From assembly GCA_003444615.1 (NCBI GenBank), contig DLUN01000016.1:7973-20499 (forward strand): 12,527 nt of DNA. The letters run 5' to 3'. The translations under genes were made by a program, and so were the position numbers. The notes under the pieces were generated by a model. That model made no database searches. It worked only from the letters and a program-made list of their open reading frames with translations, and was not told the origin of the DNA. Origin of the DNA: Syntrophomonas sp. (GTDB taxonomy: Bacteria > Bacillota > Syntrophomonadia > Syntrophomonadales > Syntrophomonadaceae). Shown here in pieces: positions 7,126 to 12,527 of this stretch. Numbering within the stretch: the stretch's first letter is position 1; every line of letters starts with the position of its first letter.

Positions 7126-7482
7126 ATGGGTAAAGGCAGCCTGGGAAAGAGCTTTAACTATGCCATCGCAGGAATTCTATATGCGTTAACCAGGGAACGC
7201 AACATGCGTATTCATGTTCTGGCAGCCTGTGCAGCTGTGGCTTTGGGACTGTATGTAGATCTTAGTCGTATGGAATGGGGATTGCTCACTATTACTATTA
7301 CGCTGGTAATAGTAATAGAAATGGTCAATACGGCTGTGGAAAAAACCGTTGATATGATGACCGGTGGTAAATATCATCCTTTGGCTAAAGCGGCTAAAAA
7401 CGTAGCTGCAGGGGCCGTATTATTAAGTGCAATTAATGCATTGGTTATGGCGTATATAATATTTGTTCCACACTTGCGCTGA
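7126..7482 (+). CDS. dgkA: Diacylglycerol/undecaprenol kinase DgkA
   Basis: A small integral membrane kinase of 118 residues with about three membrane helices (near 30-45, 52-70 and 95-114) and an N-terminal amphipathic segment. The family motif ExxNTAxExxVD is present as Glu65, Asn68 and Glu72, followed by HPLAKAAKNVAAGAV. Gram-positive members mostly phosphorylate undecaprenol, recycling the cell-wall lipid carrier; they also act on diacylglycerol. The ATG at 7126 is 3 nt after the ybeY stop, with GGAG about 10 nt upstream inside ybeY. One oddity is that Asn92 occupies the place of the near-invariant Asp after the active-site Lys (Asp95 in E. coli DgkA); the codon is AAC where GAC is expected. 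Family membership is secure but catalytic competence is less so. Confidence 0.88.
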   Translation: MGKGSLGKSFNYAIAGILYALTRERNMRIHVLAACAAVALGLYVDLSRMEWGLLTITITLVIVIEMVNTAVEKTVDMMTGGKYHPLAKAAKNVAAGAVLLSAINALVMAYIIFVPHLR

Positions 7483-7502
7483 GGATAATGGGGGAGATAA
7501 TG

Positions 7503-7883
7503 ATGACCGAACAGGAATTGGTAAAAATAGCTCGCCAGGTTCAGAATAATGCTTATGTACCTTACTCACATTTTCCAGTAGGGGCAGCCCTTTTAACTGC
7601 GGGCGGAAATGTGTATACTGGAGTGAACGTAGAAAATTCCTCATATGGACTCACCGTGTGTGCGGAACGAAATGCCGTTTTCAAGGCGGTCAGCGAAGGT
7701 GAAACCGAGTTCCAAGCCATTGCGGTTGCGGGCAATGCCGAGGGATTTACCTTTCCTTGTGGGGCTTGTCTGCAGGTGTTAGCTGAATTTGCGCCGCAAA
7801 TAAAAATAATTGTATGTGATACCCAGAATCAAACCAAGACTTTTAGCTTAAGTGAATTATTACCGCAGATGTTTTTGCTGTAA
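7503..7883 (+). CDS. cdd: Cytidine deaminase
   Basis: The product is a 126-residue homotetrameric-type cytidine deaminase that converts (deoxy)cytidine to (deoxy)uridine. Zinc ligands and catalytic residues are all present: Cys53-Ala-Glu55-Arg56 in the CAER motif, and Cys86 and Cys89 in PCGAC. From the ATG at 7503 these numbers equal those of the Bacillus subtilis enzyme, which decides the start. That ATG also has GGGGGAG 6 nt upstream, whereas the ATGs at 7488 and 7500 are badly placed for it. The substrate segment NVENSSYGLTVCAER is standard. Two deviations: position 90, usually Arg after PCGAC, is Leu, and the protein ends about 10 residues earlier than the Bacillus enzyme (LLPQMFLL). deoC two genes downstream suggests a salvage role. 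Confidence 0.92.
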   Translation: MTEQELVKIARQVQNNAYVPYSHFPVGAALLTAGGNVYTGVNVENSSYGLTVCAERNAVFKAVSEGETEFQAIAVAGNAEGFTFPCGACLQVLAEFAPQIKIIVCDTQNQTKTFSLSELLPQMFLL

Positions 7884-7897
7884 TTGTAGGAGGGCTA

Positions 7898-8785
7898 ATG
7901 CTGGTGAAATCAGGATTTGTAAGCATTGTAGGCCGACCTAATGTAGGTAAGTCTACCTTGTTAAATACACTGATAGGACAAAAAATTGCTATAGTTACTG
8001 AAAAACCCCAGACTACTCGTACCCGCATCCAGGGCATACATACCTGTGACCAGGGACAGATAATCTTCATTGACACTCCAGGCATCCACAAACCCAAACA
8101 TCGTCTGGGGGAATACATGGTCCAGGTATCCACGCGCAGTATGGATGAAGTAGATATAATTTATTATATGACCGATGTGACTCGTCCTTTTGGGGGAGGA
8201 GAGCAATTCATACTCAATCAGCTTAAAGATGTGGGTGTGCCTGTCTTTTTGTTAGTTAATAAAATTGACCTAGTGACAGAACAGGAAGTGGAAGAATTCA
8301 TTCGCCCTTTTACAGGGTATATGGGTTTTTCTAAGGTTATTCCTATATCAGCAGCCCTATCCACCAATATAGACCGTCTTTTGAGTGAGACTTTCGCCAT
8401 TCTTCCTGAAGGTCCGCTCTATTATCCGGAAGATGAATTTACTGATCAACCTGTATCCTTTATTGTTGCTGAACTTATTCGCGAAAAAGTACTAGTACTA
8501 ACCCGGGATGAGGTCCCTCATTCCATCGCGGTGGAAATAGAGGAGTTTAAGCAGCAGGGTAAAGACAAAGTCTACATGCGGGCCATTATCTATACTGAAC
8601 GGGATTCGCAAAAAGGTATAATTATCGGGAAAAATGGGCAAATGCTAAAGACCATTGGTGAACAGTCCCGGCAGGAGATTGAACGCATGCTGGATGCCCA
8701 TGTTTATTTAGACCTGTGGGTGAAAGTGAAAAAGAATTGGCGGGATAGTGAAGCTAACTTAAACCAGCTTGGCTACCGGTTGTAA
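7898..8785 (+). CDS. era: GTPase Era
   Basis: The 295-residue product has an N-terminal Ras-like GTPase domain and a C-terminal KH RNA-binding domain. Motifs: G1 GRPNVGKS (12-19), switch region KPQTTRTRIQG (about 36-46), G3 DTPGIHKP (59-66), G4 NKID (121-124) and G5 SAA (151-153). The KH loop IIIGKNGQ is at about 241-248. Era binds the 3' end of 16S rRNA near the anti-Shine-Dalgarno region and acts in 30S assembly, the same process as YbeY upstream. The start ATG at 7898 follows TAGGAGGG with only 3 nt between; a GTG at 7904 is better spaced but would shorten the N-terminus by two residues, so the exact start is open. It lies 14 nt after cdd. Confidence 0.95.
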   Translation: MLVKSGFVSIVGRPNVGKSTLLNTLIGQKIAIVTEKPQTTRTRIQGIHTCDQGQIIFIDTPGIHKPKHRLGEYMVQVSTRSMDEVDIIYYMTDVTRPFGGGEQFILNQLKDVGVPVFLLVNKIDLVTEQEVEEFIRPFTGYMGFSKVIPISAALSTNIDRLLSETFAILPEGPLYYPEDEFTDQPVSFIVAELIREKVLVLTRDEVPHSIAVEIEEFKQQGKDKVYMRAIIYTERDSQKGIIIGKNGQMLKTIGEQSRQEIERMLDAHVYLDLWVKVKKNWRDSEANLNQLGYRL

Positions 8786-8803
8786 AATAAAGAGGGGATT
8801 TCT

Positions 8804-9475
8804 ATGCGGAAACTAGCCTCCTACCTAGACAGTACCAATCTCAAACCAGATGCACAGTGGGAGGATATTGAAAGGCTGTGCCAGGAGGCCATTGATAATC
8901 AAATGGCCGCGGTCTGCGTTCATCCTCACTGGGTGGCCAAGGTGCATAGGTTACTGAGCAATACCCCCGTTAAGCTTTGTACCGTAATTGGATTTCCCCT
9001 GGGCTCTAACCATATCAATACCAAGCTTTTTGAAGCCCGTCAGGCCATTAATGACGGGGCTGATGAACTGGACGTGGTGATTAACCTAAGTGCCTTAAAA
9101 GAAGGTAATTATAATCTGCTGGAAAAAGAGGTATGTACTCTGGTCAGCCTAAAAGTAGACCATCCTCTGGTACTCAAAGTGATTGTGGAAACCGCCCTGT
9201 TAAGTACCGGGCAGCTAGCTTCCATAACCCGTCTATTAGGTGAATGGGGTGCAGATTATATCAAGACTTCCACAGGATTTGCCCAGCGGGGAGTGTCATT
9301 AGAAGATCTTCACATCATCAAAGCCAATCGTCATTCTTCTCTGAAAGTTAAGGCTAGCGGTGGCATCCGCACCCTGGATTTTGCCCTGCAGTTAATTGAG
9401 GCGGGAGCAGACCGCATCGGTACCAGTTTAGCCAGCGCTCTGGTGCAGGAAATGGAAGCCAAGTTAAAGGATTGA
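8804..9475 (+). CDS. deoC: Deoxyribose-phosphate aldolase
   Basis: The 223-residue product, the same size as Bacillus DeoC, is a class I aldolase that splits 2-deoxyribose-5-phosphate to acetaldehyde and glyceraldehyde-3-phosphate. The active site is complete: Asp90 in ELDVVIN, the Schiff-base Lys154 in IKTSTGF, and Lys183 in VKASGGIRT. The N-terminal LDSTNLKP segment is also conserved. The ATG at 8804 has AGAGGGG upstream and the gene starts 18 nt after era. It is not normally part of the era-recO interval in Bacillus, so this is a local insertion or rearrangement. With cdd one gene away, the run can deaminate deoxycytidine and degrade the sugar, although a nucleoside phosphorylase and phosphopentomutase would be needed from elsewhere. 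No catabolite or DeoR site is visible. Confidence 0.94.
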   Translation: MRKLASYLDSTNLKPDAQWEDIERLCQEAIDNQMAAVCVHPHWVAKVHRLLSNTPVKLCTVIGFPLGSNHINTKLFEARQAINDGADELDVVINLSALKEGNYNLLEKEVCTLVSLKVDHPLVLKVIVETALLSTGQLASITRLLGEWGADYIKTSTGFAQRGVSLEDLHIIKANRHSSLKVKASGGIRTLDFALQLIEAGADRIGTSLASALVQEMEAKLKD

Positions 9476-9482
9476 GAGACTG

Positions 9483-10400
9483 GTGGGCTATGGGAAAACG
9501 GTCATTCTATTGTCTCTTATCGTCCTTTATATAATTGTGGCTGTTAATAATCCTCCGCCTTGGTTTAAAGCTATCGGATACAATCAGGTTTTGGATGTTT
9601 ATGGTAAGGTAGCTGCTGAGTACGCCCCCTTAAACTGGCTCTCAAATCCTGGTCTGCGTACCCAAGTGGCTGATAAAGCCGAGTCTGCCTATGCCTTGAT
9701 TCCCGATAACCAACAAAATCACCAGAAAAGAATCCAGTCAGCCCTTGAAACGGCTCCTCTGGCTCTCATTGAATGCTCGGCCGTTGATACCTGGCACACC
9801 ACTGAAGCCGGACAGCTATCATTAGCTGAAATTAGAAACCAAACCTACCGGGTAGTAGTTTTTGATGGAGGGCACCATTTGCCCACCTTGGGATTGGAAC
9901 CGGATGTTTTGCTGATTCCCGTATTTAAGGATACCGCGGTTCACTCCTATATGCGGGACGGGATGTCAGTACAGGTTTTACAACAACTACTGGCCAAGAT
10001 AGATTCACCCAGTGTAGCAGTAACTGTATCTCGCTGGCTGGTGGTGAAGCGACCGGTAAACCTGGAAACCATCGCTGAGCGAATAATAAAAGAGGCAGGA
10101 TACAAGAAGGCTTTGGAGGACAGCAGTTTCGAACCCTGCGCTTCTTCGGGCATGAGCTGGTATAATGGATATGTTATGGCTTATGTAAGTGGCAGAAAAC
10201 TGGAATGCCCTGCTGATTATGCTGCTAGGATCAGGGGGCTTAACCAGAGTATTAAAGAAGTGTTTATAGCCTTTAATTATAATGAAATTGATCAGGATAC
10301 AGCTATGAAGTGGGCAGAGCAAGTGGGGACCCGGTTAGGAGTAACGGTGACAGTGGTTAACCGTCCTGTTAAAATAAGTGATCTTTTGTTAGGTAGGTAA
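9483..10400 (+). CDS. Unrecognised membrane-anchored exported protein
   Basis: I do not recognise this 305-residue product. An N-terminal hydrophobic helix at about 6-22 lacks a lipobox and is followed by Pro-rich NNPPPW, so it is probably a signal anchor with the remaining 280 residues outside the cytoplasm. That part has no further membrane helix. It appears as two alpha/beta segments (about 90-205 and 225-295). Visible landmarks are YRVVVFDGGHHLPTLGLEPDVLLIP near 122-146 and three cysteines at 98, 219 and 242. The start is GTG at 9483, 7 nt after deoC, with only a weak upstream AAAGGA; the nearby ATG at 9490 is in another frame and soon stops. recO begins 4 nt after its stop, so it belongs to the operon. 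Codon use looks like its neighbours. A YwmB-like exported protein is one idea, but I see no convincing match. Confidence 0.8.
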   Translation: MGYGKTVILLSLIVLYIIVAVNNPPPWFKAIGYNQVLDVYGKVAAEYAPLNWLSNPGLRTQVADKAESAYALIPDNQQNHQKRIQSALETAPLALIECSAVDTWHTTEAGQLSLAEIRNQTYRVVVFDGGHHLPTLGLEPDVLLIPVFKDTAVHSYMRDGMSVQVLQQLLAKIDSPSVAVTVSRWLVVKRPVNLETIAERIIKEAGYKKALEDSSFEPCASSGMSWYNGYVMAYVSGRKLECPADYAARIRGLNQSIKEVFIAFNYNEIDQDTAMKWAEQVGTRLGVTVTVVNRPVKISDLLLGR

Positions 10401-10404
10401 GCCT

Positions 10405-11166
10405 GTGTATTATAATGCGCCCGTCATAATAATTAAATCCATAGATTTTAGCGAGGCCGATAAGCTGGTTACGGTTTTTTCCGAACAATATGGGAAACTG
10501 CGCGCCATAGCCCGGGGTATTAAAAAACCCAAAAGCAGTTTACGCTCATGTGTGCAGCCATTCTGCTACTCACAGCTTCATTTCTACCGGGGCCGTGATC
10601 TGGAATTGATTACCCAGGGCAAGTTATTGGACTTCTTTGGCAATTCACGGGAAGACCTGGAAAGAACCCTTTATTCCACCTACTTAATGGAGATGTTGGA
10701 TAAATCTCTCCTGGACCGGATGCCGGTTCCGGGACTATTTGGCCTGACTTTGAATACCCTTCAGTCTATTAACAATCACGGGTTAAACCCCTTATTTATT
10801 CGCCGATTCGAGCTTAATTTAGCTGTCAACCTGGGATACGGGCCTGTGTTAAACCAGTGTGTGTCCTGTGGTCAAAGCCAAACTCTGGTTGGTTTTAGTT
10901 TGGCTGAGGGAGGAATGGTCTGCCGGGAGTGCAGGCATACTACTAAGGCAGGGATAATTAACATATCAGGTGAATGTCTGGCTATCCTCCGCCAGCTGGA
11001 AGGGGCTAACAACAATGTTCTACGACGGTTAAGAGCATCGGCTCCGGCTCTTGACCAACTGGAACACTTTTTGGAGCAGTATTTACAATATCATCTGGAA
11101 AGAAAGTTCAACCTGAAAGATACCATACGCTACCTAAAACCCCCCAGACAGTGCGTTGACAACTGA
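10405..11166 (+). CDS. recO: DNA repair protein RecO
   Basis: The 253-residue product acts in the RecFOR pathway, loading RecA on SSB-coated single-stranded DNA and annealing strands. The N-terminal OB-fold begins YYNAPVIIIKSIDFSEADKLVTVFSEQYGKLRAIARG. A helical middle part follows, with a C-terminal zinc site of Cys152, Cys155, Cys173 and Cys176 (CVSCG ... CRECR). Length is normal for Firmicutes. The start is GTG at 10405, with AGGTAGG overlapping the end of the preceding gene. It is the last gene of the phoH run, and its final codons contain the -35 box (TTGACA, 11156-11161) of the glyQS promoter. I see no intrinsic terminator between recO and the T-box leader, so read-through into glyQS is possible but would still meet the T-box terminator. 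Confidence 0.93.
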   Translation: MYYNAPVIIIKSIDFSEADKLVTVFSEQYGKLRAIARGIKKPKSSLRSCVQPFCYSQLHFYRGRDLELITQGKLLDFFGNSREDLERTLYSTYLMEMLDKSLLDRMPVPGLFGLTLNTLQSINNHGLNPLFIRRFELNLAVNLGYGPVLNQCVSCGQSQTLVGFSLAEGGMVCRECRHTTKAGIINISGECLAILRQLEGANNNVLRRLRASAPALDQLEHFLEQYLQYHLERKFNLKDTIRYLKPPRQCVDN

Positions 11167-11184
11167 GAGGCGGATGGTTAAACT
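11156..11184 (+). promoter_or_regulatory. Sigma-A promoter of the glyQ-glyS operon
   Basis: A perfect TTGACA -35 (11156-11161) lies 17 nt from TAAACT (11179-11184), a 4 of 6 match to the -10. The -35 lies within the last codons and stop region of recO. Transcription should begin near 11191, which includes the entire T-box leader. Confidence 0.75.
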
Positions 11185-11219
11185 AATAAGGAAAATTGAG
11201 ACAATGCTCGAGTCTAAAA

Positions 11220-11238
11220 ATATGAATTAACTTCATAT
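11220..11238 (+). other. Extra 5' hairpin before the T-box Stem I
   Basis: ATATGAA and TTCATAT form a perfect 7-bp stem with a TTAAC loop. It lies between the predicted transcription start and the base of Stem I. It is AU-rich, so only moderately stable. It is not a standard T-box element and its role, if any, is unknown. Confidence 0.5.
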
Positions 11239-11239
11239 C

Positions 11240-11458
11240 TGGCGATGAAAAAGAGGAGTAAAAAATGACCTCTATACAGAGAACCGGTGGCGGCTGAGAA
11301 CCGGTAGAGGCTATTTTTGAAGGCGCTTTGGAGTCACAGGAGGAACGCTGTATCAACAGCTAGTAAAACCTGACTCAATGAAGGTGGGCTTGAAAAAGCC
11401 AATCAGGGTGGAACCGCGGGTTAACCCGTCCCTGTCAATTAGGGGCGGGTTTTTATTA
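11240..11458 (+). ncRNA. Glycine T-box riboswitch (glyQS leader)
   Basis: This leader senses uncharged tRNA-Gly and controls transcription of glyQ-glyS. Stem I: basal TGGC (11240-11243) with GTCA (11333-11336), a GATGA/GGAG kink-turn-like pair, AGTA at 11257-11260, AGAGA bulge at 11278-11282, and a distal stem ACCGGT/ACCGGT holding GGTGG. The specifier follows TGAA: GGC at 11322-11324, a glycine codon. A helix at 11337-11372 is discussed separately. Stem III is GGCTT-GAAA-AAGCC (11387-11400). The T-box AGGGTGGAACCGCGG (11405-11419) carries UGGA; its A pairs with U73, the usual tRNA-Gly discriminator. AGGG...CGGG can pair with CCCG...CCCT (antiterminator), which excludes the terminator at 11423-11458. 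This fills the 325-nt gap between recO and glyQ. Confidence 0.95.
11423..11458 (+). terminator. T-box-controlled intrinsic terminator
   Basis: AACCCGTCCC pairs with GGGGCGGGTT (10 pairs, one G-U) around a 9-nt loop and is followed by TTTTTATTATTTT. Its 5' arm is also the 3' arm of the antiterminator (CCCG-T-CCCT with AGGG and CGGG of the T-box), so the two structures exclude each other. It should form when tRNA-Gly is charged. Confidence 0.93.
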
Positions 11459-11491
11459 TTTTAAACTTAATGAAGGAGGAACAGCGACCCG

Positions 11492-12403
11492 ATGAATTTT
11501 CAAGAGATAATTCTTAGCCTGCAGAATTACTGGGCCCAGCAGGGATGCATTATTCAGCAGCCCTATGATGTGGAAAAAGGTGCGGGCACTATGAACCCGG
11601 CTACATTCTTGCGTGCCCTGGGACCTGAACCCTGGAAGGTGGCATATGTAGAACCTTCCCGCCGTCCCACCGATGGACGCTATGGTGAAAATCCTAACCG
11701 CCTCCAACACTATTATCAGTATCAGGTTATATTAAAACCATCACCCGATGATGTTATCGATTTATACTTAAACAGCCTAAAAGAACTAGGCATAAATCCC
11801 AATGAACATGATATCCGCCTGGTAGAGGACAATTGGGAATCTCCTACTCTAGGTGCCTGGGGATTGGGTTGGGAAATATGGTTGGATGGTATGGAAGTAA
11901 CGCAGTTTACCTATTTTCAGCAATGCGGGGGATTTGACTGCTATCCAGTGTGTGCGGAAATAACCTACGGGCTGGAACGCATTGCCATGTTTATTCAGAA
12001 CAAGGAAAGTGTTTTCGATATCGAGTGGGTGGACGGCATCACCTATGCTGATGTACACCATCAAGGAGAAGTAGATTATTCTCACTACAACTTCGAATGT
12101 GCCGATGTATCTGTTTTAATGAGCATGTTCACCCTATGTGAGAAAGAGGCCCTTCAGGTCGCTGATAAGCAGTTGGTTCTTCCGGCTTATGATTATGTTC
12201 TTAAATGTTCCCACTTATTTAATTTGCTGGACGCCCGGGGGGCTATCAGTGTCACCGAGCGTACTGCCTACATCGGGCGGGTTCGTAACCTAGCCCGCCG
12301 GGTTGCCGAGGAGTATATGAAACAACGTGAAAGCTTGGGTTATCCGCTGCTTAAAGATGAAGCATTGAGAGAACAAGTATTAATGGAAAAGGAGGCGAAA
12401 TAA
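11492..12403 (+). CDS. glyQ: Glycyl-tRNA synthetase alpha subunit
   Basis: The 303-residue catalytic subunit of the bacterial alpha2-beta2 glycyl-tRNA synthetase makes glycyl-adenylate and, with the beta subunit, charges tRNA-Gly. Class II features are clear: [19 protein letters not shown] at 18-36, motif 2 around [19 protein letters not shown] (54-72), and motif 3 [12 protein letters not shown] at 156-167. Length is close to the usual 290-300. The ATG at 11492 follows AGGAGGA (11474-11480) at 11 nt, slightly long but with no better alternative. The gene is under T-box control from the preceding leader. glyS starts directly after its stop codon. Confidence 0.97.
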   Translation: MNFQEIILSLQNYWAQQGCIIQQPYDVEKGAGTMNPATFLRALGPEPWKVAYVEPSRRPTDGRYGENPNRLQHYYQYQVILKPSPDDVIDLYLNSLKELGINPNEHDIRLVEDNWESPTLGAWGLGWEIWLDGMEVTQFTYFQQCGGFDCYPVCAEITYGLERIAMFIQNKESVFDIEWVDGITYADVHHQGEVDYSHYNFECADVSVLMSMFTLCEKEALQVADKQLVLPAYDYVLKCSHLFNLLDARGAISVTERTAYIGRVRNLARRVAEEYMKQRESLGYPLLKDEALREQVLMEKEAK

Positions 12404-12527
12404 ATGGCCAAAGACCTACTACTGGAAATTGGCGTAGAAGAGATGCCTTCTGCCTATATGCCTGGAGCGGTCCGCGATTTACAGGATTTAGCCAAGTTGC
12501 GATTAAGCGAAGCCCGCCTTACCTGGC
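12404..12527 (+). CDS. glyS: Glycyl-tRNA synthetase beta subunit (partial, 5' end)
   Basis: Only the first 41 codons are inside the window; the frame stays open to the edge. The N-terminus MAKDLLLEIGVEEMPSAYMP is the standard start of GlyS, the subunit that binds the tRNA and is needed for charging. The ATG abuts the glyQ TAA with no gap and has AAAGGAGG 8 nt upstream inside glyQ, which points to tight coupling of the two subunits. Confidence 0.94.
   Translation, partial: MAKDLLLEIGVEEMPSAYMPGAVRDLQDLAKLRLSEARLTW

Noticed and set aside
7488..7502. Earlier ATGs at 7488 and 7500 for cdd
   Set aside because: Spacing to GGGGGAG is wrong, and residue numbering of the zinc site matches the Bacillus enzyme only from 7503.
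9490..9534. ATG at 9490 as start of the unknown gene
   Set aside because: It is in a different frame and reaches a stop after 14 codons; GTG 9483 opens the long frame.
1..12527. CRISPR arrays, insertion sequences, tRNA or rRNA genes, phage or defence genes
   Set aside because: I saw no regularly spaced repeats, transposase motifs, terminal inverted repeats, cloverleaf or rRNA signatures anywhere in the window.

Overview
The window looks like chromosomal DNA of a low-to-medium GC, endospore-lineage Firmicute. The best guess is a butyrate-metabolising anaerobe of the Syntrophomonas type. Three things suggest this: the conserved Bacillus/Clostridia block yqfC-yqfD-phoH-yqfF(pgpH)-ybeY-dgkA-cdd-era-recO-glyQ-glyS, including the sporulation-family genes yqfC and yqfD; strong purine-rich Shine-Dalgarno sites with several GTG/TTG starts; and, next to the block, a carboxylate CoA-transferase behind a sigma-54 promoter. 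The genus is an inference from gene content only. All genes lie on the + strand.

Region 1 (1-1767) is a self-contained metabolic unit. It holds the C-terminal Fis-type helix-turn-helix of a sigma-54 activator (stop at 167), then a 218-nt regulatory gap with two 18-bp dyads sharing the frame TGT-N-C-N8-G-N-ACA and a near-consensus -24/-12 promoter (330-345). A 449-residue acetyl-CoA:carboxylate CoA-transferase follows (386-1735), then a strong intrinsic terminator. The simplest reading is that the upstream activator switches on the CoA-transferase.

Region 2 (1896-3420) is the two-gene sporulation unit yqfC-yqfD. Region 3 (3429-11166) is a dense housekeeping run. It starts with an extended -10 promoter in front of phoH (probable TTG start) and continues through the c-di-AMP phosphodiesterase-type HD protein, the endoribonuclease YbeY, the lipid kinase DgkA, cytidine deaminase, Era, deoxyribose-phosphate aldolase, an unrecognised membrane-anchored exported protein, and RecO. 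Gaps are at most 38 nt, ybeY overlaps yqfF, and I see no internal terminator. The run combines 16S rRNA maturation (YbeY, Era, perhaps PhoH), envelope and second-messenger functions (PgpH, DgkA), deoxynucleoside salvage (Cdd, DeoC) and recombination (RecO). deoC and the unknown gene sit between era and recO, which are close neighbours in Bacillus.

Region 4 (11156-12527) is the glycyl-tRNA synthetase operon. A sigma-A promoter whose -35 lies inside the last codons of recO drives a complete T-box leader. The leader has a GGC glycine specifier, a UGGA discriminator-reading sequence that fits tRNA-Gly, and mutually exclusive antiterminator and terminator. glyQ follows, then the start of glyS, which runs off the window.

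The most notable points are the sigma-54/dyad circuit, an apparent extra helix in the Gly T-box leader, an Asp-to-Asn change at a catalytic position of DgkA, and the unknown exported protein in the era-recO interval. I did not see a clearly new defence, mobile or RNA-guided system.
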